DNA of 52,737 bases from Branchiostoma floridae (Eukaryota > Chordata > Leptocardii > Amphioxiformes > Branchiostomatidae). Below the pieces are notes generated by a model. It was given only the letters and a program-made list of their open reading frames with translations. It searched no databases and was not told the origin of the DNA. The position numbers and the translations under genes were made by a program. The stretch spans positions 15,121,141-15,173,877 of the forward strand of contig NC_049997.1 of the NCBI RefSeq assembly GCF_000003815.2, written 5' to 3'. Numbering within the stretch: the first letter of the stretch is position 1; every line of letters starts with the position of its first letter. Shown here one piece after another: positions 42,901 through 44,045 of the stretch.

Positions 42901-43944
42901 ATTGCATTGATGGAATTGAAAATACTAGAGACAAATGTCATTTAAATGTCCTGACAGGTGAAAAGTTAGTTAAGGCAAGGACATTATATCCTTGGTTTTG
43001 GCAAGTAAATTTTCTATGTACTTGCCCAATATACATGTAGGACAAGGGAATTTTAGAAAACTTGTCCAACCCTGAATTGGCCAGCACATAACAATGAATC
43101 ATATGGGTGTGCCCTAAGAAATCAAACAAACATGGTACATCGTTTCTTTTATATGATTGCTGCTCTTTTCCATGCTTTACATCCCTAACAAAAGACCACA
43201 CAGTAATATACAGTGGAAAGAAATATGAAATGCCAAGAGATAAAGGAACTCTTTCGGTCTTTGTTACGCTTTCTAATTATGATAACCAACTGATATTGAT
43301 TAATCAATTCTATTGCAAGGCCAGAACTCTGTATTGAGATCAGCTTTTGGGGCATGATATCGAATACAAATTATACACACAATCCACTACATTACACTTT
43401 CAGTTAAGAACACTTCGCTTCATCTAGGCGTGGGTTTAGCTTTAGGTACAATGTACCGGTAGAAAACCTTGGACTCATCCGAAAAAAAAAAAAAACTGAA
43501 AGAAATCCGTCTAAAATGACCAGATTCTATCGGCAGGGGTTCACACATTTTGGTGCTTGCCGGATCAAGAAATTAACAAGAACAAAGTAGGGTAGAATTT
43601 AGAGTCAGTTTCTACAATCAAACATCGATTTTACATGAAGACAGGGTTTATAAATGCTGGTGGGAGTTGGATACTCCACTAAATAGATTCCTTTATAGAA
43701 AATTGGATTATTGTTTTGACTATTGCCTATTACAAACAGTTTTCACAAATACATGGCGGATGTGGCCTCTCAAAAAAACGTACGGACAAAATGCACATAC
43801 GGCAGATTGTGCCCTTGGCATTACTAACAGTGCTAGCCGAACTCCTCTCACCTGTATGTGCCTGTCAGGTATGGCCACCCTGACCAACACTGTGTTCTCC
43901 CCTCCATCGTCCAGTACCCCGTGGATAGGTTCTGTCGTTCCCAT
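3730..43944 (-). CDS. SHANK: SHANK/ProSAP postsynaptic scaffold, spliced, 3' end outside window
   Basis: Eighteen coding exons on the minus strand give about 783 codons when all are joined: SPN/Ubl-like domain (about aa 18-110), ankyrin repeats (about 150-350), Ser-rich linker (352-464), SH3 (about 472-535), alternatively spliced linker (542-640), PDZ (about 645-735) and the start of the post-PDZ linker. SHANK proteins cross-link GKAP/SAPAP, Homer and cortactin in the postsynaptic density; the PDZ binds GKAP C-termini and the SPN domain binds Rap/Ras GTPases (family knowledge). All junctions have GT..AG borders and compatible phases. Exons (low to high): 3730-3961, 6011-6135, 7789-7862, 10243-10315, 24056-24235, 24865-25062, 26184-26207, 28801-28905, 30288-30415, 31110-31446, 32729-32795, 32935-33012, 33457-33573, 35126-35293, 35941-36092, 36678-36858, 37409-37534, 42330-42401, 43852-43944. 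The proline-rich region and SAM domain must lie left of base 1. Family assignment is very secure; species (lancelet) is inferred. Confidence 0.96.
4140..4229 (+). repeat. Retroelement 3' end with (ATTC)n tail
   Basis: A short segment (AAGCCCATGTGGGCTGGGCG) followed by AATAAA and six ATTC units (about 4206-4229). This is the form of a LINE/SINE 3' end with a microsatellite tail. The body upstream is not recognisable. Confidence 0.55.
4240..4930 (-). mobile_element. MITE with GGGGTGGGTACCGG terminus, interrupted by a SINE
   Basis: The left end AGGGGTGGGTACCGGTAC and internal sequence match, in reverse, the element at 18100-18502 (for example GACCGATTAGA...GAACAGA...GCAGGTGTTCA). The homology is broken between about 4500 and 4690 by a tRNA-SINE. 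Confidence 0.75.
4500..4690 (-). mobile_element. tRNA-derived SINE nested in MITE
   Basis: The minus strand shows ACTGACCATGCCAAACGCC, TGTGATCCTGAGGACCGGGG, box-B-like GGTTGGATCCCCGG, and a 3' part TTCTGTTCTACTCGCCCCTC. The last matches TTCTGTTCTACACGCCCCTC of the SINE at 29.9 kb. Confidence 0.72.
4931..6010. other. Intronic sequence, nothing recognised
   Basis: AT-rich; no exon or identifiable element seen before the PDZ-middle exon. Confidence 0.6.
6011..6135 (-). CDS. SHANK: SHANK exon: PDZ middle, FTPTxxxPALQYxESID
   Basis: A 125-nt exon, phase 1 in and phase 0 out (acceptor TTCCCCAG, donor CAG|GTAGAT). It encodes NPNVPFTPTLAHPALQYMES then VAERAGLKKGDFLLQ. The long beta2-beta3 loop with FTPTP/LxxPALQYxES is unique to SHANK PDZ domains, and AGLxxGDFLxxVNG is the standard PDZ core. 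Confidence 0.97.
6640..6950. repeat. Minisatellite, about 45-bp unit
   Basis: Six or so degenerate units of the form GGTACATGTAAGATGTGAGG plus TTAATTTGCATGTTCGAATT, within the intron between the two PDZ exons. Confidence 0.8.
6951..7788. other. Intronic sequence with a poly-C run
   Basis: No exon seen. It contains a C run near 7505-7516 and otherwise AT-rich unique-looking DNA. Confidence 0.55.
7789..7862 (-). CDS. SHANK: SHANK exon: PDZ beta1-beta3, GFGF loop
   Basis: A 74-nt exon, phase 2 in and phase 1 out (acceptor GCCCACAG, donor AAAAA|GTAAGA). It encodes YNKPRTAVLKRDQHGFGFVL then RGAK. GFGF (about aa 655-658) is the carboxylate-binding loop; K-R-D-x-x-G-F-G-F-V-L-R-G-A-K is diagnostic for SHANK PDZ domains. 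Confidence 0.97.
7863..9857. other. Intronic sequence, unassigned block at 8.33-8.70 kb
   Basis: Mostly AT-rich. A more GC-rich block at about 8330-8700 has open stretches on both strands but no paired splice sites with SHANK-compatible phase. It may be part of an unrecognised repeat. Confidence 0.45.
9858..10182. mobile_element. MITE with CAGGGTTGGACAAGT termini
   Basis: Starts CAGGGTTGGACAAGTTTTCT and ends GACTTGTCCAACACTG, with CTTGCCCAATCAGGCAAGT inside. Homologous to 42711-43074 and, as a fragment, 13180-13285. CAGGG termini suggest a hAT-type non-autonomous element. It ends about 60 bp from the 10.3-kb exon. Confidence 0.8.
10243..10315 (-). CDS. SHANK: SHANK exon: linker before PDZ
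   Basis: A 73-nt exon, phase 1 in and phase 2 out (acceptor TTTTACAG, donor AACAG|GTAAGA). It encodes GVKALREQRMHRAKTAPVLP then LEN. No family motif is recognised, but its phase joins the microexon or either cassette upstream and the first PDZ exon downstream exactly. Confidence 0.85.
10656..11413 (+). mobile_element. 5S-rRNA-derived SINE (SINE3-like)
   Basis: The head (10660-10760) is a degraded 5S rRNA gene: TCTCGGAAGTAAAGCAA for box A and AGTTCTTGGATGGGAGACC for the near-perfect box C (10714-10731), then CTGGATGCTGTAG. About 650 bp of unrelated body follows. It ends in AATAAACC and an (ATTG)n tail at 11396-11413, as in LINE-mobilised SINEs. A genuine 5S gene is excluded by the missing 5' third and the tail. 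Confidence 0.78.
11414..14440. other. Intronic sequence; MITE end fragment at 13.2 kb
   Basis: AT-rich DNA around the 12.59-kb gap. At 13180-13285 is one end of the CAGGGTTGGACAAGT MITE family (CAAAACTTGTCCATCCCTG). No exon supported. Confidence 0.5.
12588..12687. other. Assembly gap (100 N)
   Basis: Exactly 100 N, so a placeholder of unknown true size, inside the 13.7-kb SHANK intron. Confidence 0.98.
14445..14765 (+). mobile_element. tRNA-derived SINE
   Basis: Box A TGGTGCAAGTGG and box B GAGTTCGAATC are correctly spaced in a tRNA-like head. A body with TTTGGCTAGGGCCGTCCCTC and GGGGAGAGCCACACCC is shared with the copies at 29.9 and 16.5 kb. An A/C-rich tail (CAAACCAAACCAAACTAAAC) follows. 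Confidence 0.82.
15196..15295. other. Assembly gap (100 N)
   Basis: A second 100-N placeholder in the same intron. Together the two gaps could hide further cassette exons. Confidence 0.98.
15430..15640 (+). mobile_element. tRNA-derived SINE
   Basis: TAGGGTGGTTGGCTAACAAT and box B GGTTTGAATCACTAG form the head. AAAGGCACTTTACACCCATT and the downstream GAGTACCGGTAGCTAG correspond to the family body seen in other copies. Confidence 0.7.
16109..16327 (-). other. Possible extra cassette exon (weak)
   Basis: The minus frame is open for 115 codons. A good acceptor (TTGTTTTTCAG|GT) and a weak donor (TTGT|GTAATA) would enclose 219 nt in phase 1-1, the same symmetry as the two firm cassettes. The peptide is charged (RDLERKKETPVSLVIKG). 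No homology supports it and the donor is poor. Confidence 0.15.
16400..16620 (-). mobile_element. tRNA-SINE body fragment (minus)
   Basis: The minus strand contains AAGTGCC, AATGAGTACCGAGCTTCATT and GGGGAGAGCCACACTTCC, collinear with the bodies of the SINEs at 14.5 and 29.9 kb. The tRNA head is absent. Confidence 0.7.
17050..17580. repeat. Tandem repeat, about 3.3 copies of a 145-165-bp unit
   Basis: Each unit contains CAATTTACCTGGTAAATCTT, a T-run, TTGCGACTAAAACAAGGAAA and ATGGCGGCGTCTATCGA. Units begin near 17060, 17203, 17369 and 17523. A detached partial unit lies at 19254-19345. Confidence 0.88.
17581..18099. other. Intronic sequence, nothing recognised
   Basis: AT-rich; no exon or element seen. 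Confidence 0.5.
18100..18502 (+). mobile_element. MITE with TTAGGGGTG...CACCCTA termini
   Basis: Begins TTAGGGGTGCGGACCAGTAC and ends CTGTACCCACCCTA, with GGTCC/GGACC-rich ends. Its relatives are at 4240-4930 (reverse) and 43430-43740. Confidence 0.75.
18755..18900 (-). mobile_element. tRNA-derived SINE fragment (minus)
   Basis: The minus strand has box-B-like GGTTCAAATCTC and the family segment complementary to GGTGCTCAATTTCACCTTGA. Confidence 0.6.
19254..19345 (+). repeat. Detached unit of the 17.05-kb tandem repeat
   Basis: TTGCGACTAAAACAAGGAAA, CTGTCTCTAAGAAA and GGCGTCTATCGACAAATAAC match the tandem units 1.7 kb away in order and spacing. Confidence 0.85.
19346..21574. other. Intronic sequence, nothing recognised
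   Basis: AT-rich; short open frames (for example 19754-19975 plus, 21005-21196 minus) lack paired splice sites or family similarity. Confidence 0.5.
21575..21910. mobile_element. MITE with CAGTGCTC termini
   Basis: Ends CAGTGCTCCAAATACC and GGGTATTTTGAGCACTG are inverted repeats; GCAACCTG/CAGGTTGC motifs repeat inside. The flanks (ATATAG, ACTATAG) hint at a decayed target duplication. hAT-like by its ends. Confidence 0.75.
21911..23259. other. Intronic sequence, nothing recognised
   Basis: AT-rich with a TACATGTACATGTACAC run near 22403; no exon supported. Confidence 0.5.
23260..23900. repeat. Tandem repeat, about 191-198-bp unit, 3 copies
   Basis: Copies start at about 23272, 23463 and 23661 with CTGTCAATCA. 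The first two are highly similar (CTCCCTCCCTCACACCAGCC, CATTGGGTCAATGTTGACTT). The third is diverged. It lies about 150 bp downstream of cassette exon B. Confidence 0.87.
24056..24235 (-). CDS. SHANK: SHANK cassette exon B (180 nt), related to cassette A
   Basis: The acceptor CACTTTTGCAG|AG and donor GAAG|GTATTT give exactly 60 codons in phase 1-1. It encodes MKKLQGNPPKKETLAPNTLR and later ASTVSRASGLRMTE, then SSNTE plus a split Gly. The ASTVSRASGLRMTE segment lies at the same distance from the donor as AFTIGRSSGLRISE in cassette A, 629 nt upstream. This indicates a duplicated exon. RxSx-type sites (RAST, SRAS) could be phosphorylated (inference). No vertebrate counterpart is recognised. Confidence 0.72.
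24495..24705. mobile_element. Palindromic MITE (ATAAGC/CATGC...GGGTAA family), copy 1
   Basis: Left arm AATAAGCTGG, GAACTGCACATGCATAGTG and GGGTAATATGTCAAAGGTGA. Right arm GGCCTTCATTTTTAAC and CATATGCAGTTCAAAC. It lies in the short intron between cassettes A and B. Confidence 0.75.
24865..25062 (-). CDS. SHANK: SHANK cassette exon A (198 nt) between SH3 and PDZ
   Basis: The acceptor is TGTAG|AG and the donor GAAG|GTAGAC; the length is exactly 66 codons in phase 1-1, so inclusion or skipping is frame-neutral. It encodes a basic Arg/Ser/Tyr-rich peptide with NEYLYYRDTVRQMKRDDPPR and AFTIGRSSGLRISE, ending in four Glu. The final 22 full codons and the split Gly codon align without gaps to cassette B (24056-24235). 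The AFTIG segment may correspond to the YTVGSYDS segment before the PDZ of vertebrate SHANKs; that is weak inference. The upstream polypyrimidine tract is poor, which would suit regulated splicing. Confidence 0.8.
25725..26045. mobile_element. Inverted-repeat element with hammerhead-like core, split by nested MITE
   Basis: Ends AGATTTCTTTTACACAAC and GTTGTGTAAAAGAATTCTC are inverted repeats. Inside, GCTCTGAAGAAGGTGTCTGA and, after an insertion of about 110 bp, CGAAACGTAAGT resemble the two halves of a hammerhead core. The nested piece (about 25882-25994) has GGTTCTATCCAGC...GCTGGCTAGAAC ends. Relatives are at 31530-31735 and 39235-39330. Confidence 0.65.
26184..26207 (-). CDS. SHANK: SHANK 24-nt microexon, basic octapeptide
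   Basis: Minus-strand sequence TACTACTACAG|TGAGG...GAGCAG|GTAAGAT defines a 24-nt exon of phase 1-1. It completes a Val codon from the SH3 exon, adds RKVKRRA, and leaves one G for the next exon. Skipping it keeps the frame. A pyrimidine run (TTTTCTTTGTCCC) and two TGC triplets sit within about 40 nt upstream. UGC near the 3' splice site is the known signature of SRRM3/4-dependent neural microexons. There is no homology support for a peptide this short; the call rests on splice sites and phase. Confidence 0.72.
26750..26841. mobile_element. Palindromic MITE, TAGCCTGGTATCCAGC family
   Basis: TAGCCTGGTATCCAGCTGTA...TACGGCTGGATACCAGGCTA, with AGTCTCTTCTG/CAGAAGAGACT inner arms. The hairpin is nearly complete over 92 bp and flanked by TA. 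Confidence 0.88.
26914..27030. mobile_element. Palindromic MITE, TAGCCTGAGTACCATCC family
   Basis: Arms TAGCCTGAGTACCATCCTCC and GTGACCGCTGGCTCACTACT pair almost perfectly with the right half across a CCATGG centre. TA flanks both ends. The arms are so similar that the insertion looks recent. Confidence 0.9.
27031..28800. other. Intronic sequence, nothing recognised
   Basis: AT-rich; no exon or element seen between the MITE pair and the second SH3 exon. Confidence 0.5.
28801..28905 (-). CDS. SHANK: SHANK exon: second half of SH3 domain
   Basis: A 105-nt exon, phase 1-1 (acceptor TCCCTCTAG, donor CACAG|GTCAGT). It encodes VLGIGEQGFWEGRVGSNEGW and FPSDCVEELSNKPTT, with the SH3 tryptophan (FWEG) and the GWFP-S/A-DCVEE terminus typical of SHANK. 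The intron splits the domain at KVT/VLGIG. Confidence 0.96.
28906..29745. other. Intronic sequence, nothing recognised
   Basis: AT-rich DNA inside the intron that splits the SH3 domain; no exon seen. Confidence 0.5.
29790..30235 (+). mobile_element. tRNA-derived SINE, longest copy
   Basis: A head with CAGCGATAGCAGTCG, TGTGATCCGGCTGCCCGGGT and box B GGGTTCGAATCCCGG. Then TTCTGTTCTACACGCCCCTC, TTTGGCTAGAGCCATCCCTA, GGGGAGAGTCATACCCCAGG and TTGATCAAACCATTCCTGC, each seen in other copies. The tail lies within about 50 bp of the donor of the SH3 exon at 30288. Confidence 0.82.
30288..30415 (-). CDS. SHANK: SHANK exon: first half of SH3 domain
   Basis: A 128-nt exon, phase 2 in and phase 1 out (acceptor TATCTACAG, donor CACAG|GTAGGG). 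It encodes KKRMYTALPGRQFVAVKKY and the acidic/basic loop GELALAKGDKVT. The SHANK-specific variant ALPGRxFVAV replaces the usual ALYDY aromatic motif, as in vertebrate SHANKs, whose SH3 grooves are also atypical. Confidence 0.95.
30416..31109. other. Intronic sequence, nothing recognised
   Basis: AT-rich intron of 694 bp between the linker and SH3 exons. TACTGTACTTCAGAA-like fragments occur at 30563 and 30663. Confidence 0.5.
31110..31446 (-). CDS. SHANK: SHANK exon: ankyrin-SH3 linker, Ser-rich
   Basis: A 337-nt exon, phase 1 in and phase 2 out (acceptor GCATCTAG, donor AACAG|GTTACT). It starts VQFREAPKYNNRRRASV, matching the conserved V-x-F-R-E-x-P-x-Y...RRR that follows the ankyrin block in all SHANKs. 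The rest is low-complexity Ser/Thr/Pro/Asn/His sequence with SLSPSPSMTSLQSL and QPSTPTPGSP, presumably disordered. The exon is much more GC-rich than the flanking introns. Confidence 0.94.
31530..31735. mobile_element. Inverted-repeat element, relative of 25725-26045
   Basis: Ends GGATATAGGAGTTTTCTTTT plus ACACAAC and GTTGTGTAAAAGAAAACCCT plus ATATCC. The interior has CTCTGACAAAGATGTCTGAC and CAAAACATCAACTAAGGTGA, a decayed hammerhead-like segment. Confidence 0.72.
31736..32728. other. Intronic sequence, nothing recognised
   Basis: AT-rich; no exon or element identified. Confidence 0.5.
32729..32795 (-). CDS. SHANK: SHANK exon: last ankyrin unit
   Basis: A 67-nt exon, phase 0 in and phase 1 out (acceptor GTTTTATAG, donor TTG|GTGAGT). 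It encodes VAAVAGNFDLGEIIKKHECQ, the closing ankyrin helix pair (family form A-G-N-F-E-L-A-E-x-I-K). The 139-nt intron separating it from the previous exon is the shortest in the gene. Confidence 0.94.
32935..33012 (-). CDS. SHANK: SHANK exon: ankyrin repeat
   Basis: A 78-nt, phase 0-0 exon (acceptor TTTTTCACAG, donor CAG|GTGATA) encoding EPCTRVLLFRGARRDIKNYS and NQTPFQ. It continues directly from the preceding ankyrin exon (E-x-C-x-R-V-L-L-F-R-G-A in the family). Confidence 0.95.
33013..33456. other. Intronic sequence, nothing recognised
   Basis: A 444-bp intron between ankyrin exons. Open frames here are short and lack splice borders. Confidence 0.5.
33457..33573 (-). CDS. SHANK: SHANK exon: ankyrin repeat, ACRHGHVQHLEHLLFYGAD
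   Basis: A 117-nt, phase 0-0 exon (acceptor TTCCCCCAG, donor CAG|GTACAA). It encodes ACRHGHVQHLEHLLFYGAD followed by AQNASGNTPLHVCALYNQ. This is almost identical to the vertebrate SHANK ankyrin unit and is the most diagnostic exon of the window. Confidence 0.97.
33634..33845. mobile_element. TA-flanked MITE with ACTGTAAATGCA termini
   Basis: Ends TTACTGTAAATGCA and TGCATTTACAGTA are inverted repeats; TTCGCGGTGGTTT and AAACCACCGCGAA repeat inside. Fragments with TACTGTAAAT-type ends recur at 42095-42275, 45234-45425 and 46565-46730. Confidence 0.82.
34216..34582. mobile_element. hAT-like MITE with exact 8-bp target duplication
   Basis: CAGGGCTCTAGCCAGC (from 34224) and GCTGGCTAGAGCCCTG (to 34574) are perfect terminal inverted repeats. 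They are flanked by CAACACAG on both sides (34216-34223, 34575-34582). The interior has GACGGAAA repeats. An 8-bp duplication with CAGGG ends is the hAT signature. Confidence 0.92.
34583..35125. other. Intronic sequence with a local duplication
   Basis: AAAGGTATAAATATTGA...TTTTCCCAGAAATGTT and TTTTCTGGGTACATCT recur at about 34743-34877 and 34917-35020, a degenerate direct repeat of about 175 bp. No exon. Confidence 0.55.
35126..35293 (-). CDS. SHANK: SHANK exon: ankyrin repeats
   Basis: A 168-nt, phase 0-0 exon (acceptor CTGTCCAG, donor CAG|GTATGT). It encodes LLELGSSPDYKDARNLTSLY, matching the family L-L-D-L-G-A-S-P-D-Y-K-D motif. The next ankyrin unit follows with CCEILLHNHADPHVADEQGW. 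Confidence 0.96.
35388..35580 (-). mobile_element. tRNA-derived SINE copy (minus)
   Basis: The minus strand reads ACTGACCATGCCAAATGGGA, TGTGATCTGGCAGCCCGAGT and GCGAGTTTGAATCCCCGGAG (box B), collinear with the heads at 29.85 and 4.6 kb. It starts about 95 bp from an ankyrin exon. Confidence 0.75.
35581..35940. other. Intronic sequence, nothing recognised
   Basis: AT-rich; no exon or element seen. Confidence 0.5.
35941..36092 (-). CDS. SHANK: SHANK exon: ankyrin repeats
   Basis: A 152-nt exon, phase 1 in and phase 0 out (acceptor GTTCTCAG, donor AAG|GTCAGA). It holds two ankyrin units with the TPLxxAA pattern: ETPLTTAAMLEGSTD, then GGAHKDFRAKDGMTPLHRAA. The GGAH..DFR..DG spacing is SHANK-like. 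Confidence 0.96.
36093..36677. other. Intronic sequence, nothing recognised
   Basis: AT-rich; a TACTGTAAATCCATTCATTT fragment of the TACTGTAAAT family near 36116. No exon. Confidence 0.5.
36678..36858 (-). CDS. SHANK: SHANK exon: end of SPN domain, first ankyrin helices
   Basis: A 181-nt exon, phase 0 in and phase 1 out (acceptor CTCTCTAG, donor GGTG|GTAAGT). It starts FKYKRRVYMAIDID, the conserved K-R-R-V-Y link closing the SPN domain. It continues with LHTRANLRRFLEHV and the first ankyrin element, KVFRLLKKGLDPNFHEP, which closely matches the vertebrate form D-K-V-x-R-L-L-x-K-G-L-D-P-N-F-H. Confidence 0.96.
36859..37408. other. Intronic sequence, nothing recognised
   Basis: AT-rich; no exon or element seen. 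Confidence 0.5.
37409..37534 (-). CDS. SHANK: SHANK exon: SPN domain, GRAGKFLDE motif
   Basis: A 126-nt, phase 0-0 exon (acceptor TACAACAG, donor GAG|GTAGGT) encoding 42 residues. It contains ALHDGVNYGFFLPP and GRAGKFLDEG, among the most conserved stretches of the SHANK N-terminus. Leu78 falls at the position of human SHANK3 Leu68 with no insertion or deletion from the start of the fold (from memory). Confidence 0.95.
37605..37800. mobile_element. Palindromic MITE (ATAAGC family), copy 2
   Basis: Left arm AATAAGCAAGCTCATGGACA, GTGGGTGATATGTCAAAGTT and GAAGGCC. Right arm CTTGCACATGCACATTTCAA plus CTGCTTAT. Same family as 24.5, 40.7 and 41.5 kb. Confidence 0.7.
37801..39234. other. Intronic sequence, nothing recognised
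   Basis: AT-rich; no exon or element identified. Confidence 0.5.
39235..39330 (+). mobile_element. Element fragment with hammerhead-like core
   Basis: GCT-CTGAGGA (39249-39258), a six-pair stem GATGTC/GGCATC around TGATA (39260-39276), then AAAACGTC-AGC. This follows the layout of minimal type I hammerheads, with one core change (A for G12). GGTTGTGAAAAGAAAACTC follows, the end seen at 31.7 kb. Confidence 0.5.
39391..39596. mobile_element. MITE with CAGGGCTGTCTC termini
   Basis: CAGGGCTGTCTCTAGAACCC...AAGACAGCCCT inverted ends and an internal GGGATGGAAATTTACTTGTT, homologous to 3441-3654. Confidence 0.8.
39597..40320. other. Intronic sequence with small inverted repeat
   Basis: Near 40010-40100, ATATCAAGTAGACAGACA and TGTCTGTCAACTAGATATCC are inverted around TTTCAGATTGC direct repeats; flanking TTTATCCGCGGGGTAACCTT and GGTTACCATGTGGATAAAGG are also complementary. 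This is probably another palindromic element (39950-40160). No exon. Confidence 0.6.
40330..40640 (+). mobile_element. tRNA-SINE 3' portion
   Basis: GTGGATCAAACCATTCTGGC, CCAAGCAGCCTTCGTAACCC and GGGTCAGTCAGTC match the 3' part of the SINE at 30.07-30.2 kb. It ends in an A-rich AAACAAATAAAC tail. The head is missing. Confidence 0.75.
40667..40840. mobile_element. Palindromic MITE (ATAAGC family), copy 3
   Basis: ATAAGCTATTTCATGC, GTGCACATGCCCAGTGTGGT and GAATTGTGGGTAA pair with TTACCCACAATTC, ATCACACTGCACATGCACAG and CTTGCTTAT. This is the best-preserved arm pair of the family. Confidence 0.85.
41095..41245. mobile_element. MITE with AATCTCCAAGCAGAT termini
   Basis: AATCTCCAAGCAGATGTT and AACATCTGCTTGGAGATTAG are inverted over about 130 bp. 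Related to 42485-42662. Confidence 0.75.
41490..41675. mobile_element. Palindromic MITE (ATAAGC family), copy 4
   Basis: CAATAAGCTAGATCA, ATAATATGTCAAAGTTGAAG pair with CTTTCAACTTTGACATATTA and TGACCTAGCTTATTA. Confidence 0.85.
41676..42329. other. Intronic sequence; ACTGTAAATAC element at 42095-42275
   Basis: TACTGTAAATACAGAAAC and inverted CTACAGTA-type ends suggest a degraded member of the 33.6-kb MITE family. No exon before the Ubl exon at 42330. Confidence 0.5.
42330..42401 (-). CDS. SHANK: SHANK exon: Ubl-like part of SPN domain
   Basis: A 72-nt, phase 0-0 exon with acceptor TTCCTGCAG and donor AGG|GTAAGT. It encodes 24 residues beginning KCFRFRTDD and containing VWAAKQ, the typical SHANK Ubl signature. 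Lys32, its first residue, matches the Ras-binding Lys22 of human SHANK3, at the same 10-residue distance from the preceding Arg (numbering from memory). Confidence 0.94.
42485..42662. mobile_element. MITE with CTCCAAGCAGATCCTAC termini
   Basis: CTCCAAGCAGATCCTACAAT, GGCATAAGATAGTA and inverted TACTATCTTATGCTACTGTA, GGATCTGTTTAGAGATTA. Confidence 0.8.
42711..43074. mobile_element. MITE with CAGGGTTGGACAAGT termini
   Basis: CAGGGTTGGACAAGTCCACT and AAACTTGTCCAACCCTG are inverted ends; ACTTGCCC/GGGCAAGT motifs recur inside. Full-length relative of 9858-10182. Confidence 0.85.
43430..43740. mobile_element. Degraded copy of the 18.1-kb MITE family
   Basis: Shares AACAAGAACAAAGTAGGGTA, AGTTTCTACAATCAAA and ACTCCACTAAATAGATTCC-type blocks, in order, with 18270-18370. 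The right terminus is not found. Confidence 0.6.
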
Positions 43945-44045
43945 CCTTGTTTGTTTTACTCCAGTGTGAAGTTCACTTTGTGTGCACACAAACAGCTGAT
44001 GCCTGAGGTCTCCTCAAAGAGTCAATCATTGTAGCATTCATTTGT
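43852..44045 (-). CDS. SHANK: SHANK exon with 5' UTR and start codon; first SPN/Ubl strand
   Basis: The acceptor (TTTTGCAG) lies just right of 44045 and the donor CAG|GTGAGA just left of 43852. Coding starts at ATG 43944 with A at -3 and G at +4, a strong Kozak context. An in-frame TGA lies upstream in the same exon, so this ATG is the first possible start. It gives 31 codons ending in phase 0 with VLVRVAIPDRHIQ, the first beta strand of the SHANK Ubl-like fold. Arg22 sits where the Rap1-binding Arg12 of human SHANK3 lies (recalled from memory). The 101 nt of 5' UTR contain two upstream ATGs. An acceptor at the 5' border means at least one further non-coding exon lies upstream. Confidence 0.93.
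43973..44041 (-). promoter_or_regulatory. Upstream ORF (22 codons) in SHANK 5' UTR
   Basis: An ATG four nt into the exon opens a 22-codon frame that ends in TGA 28 nt before the main ATG. A second, 3-codon uORF (ATGCTACAATGA) starts at 44037 in another frame. Both precede the well-placed main start, so scanning ribosomes would meet them first. Whether they are translated cannot be told from sequence alone. Confidence 0.5.
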
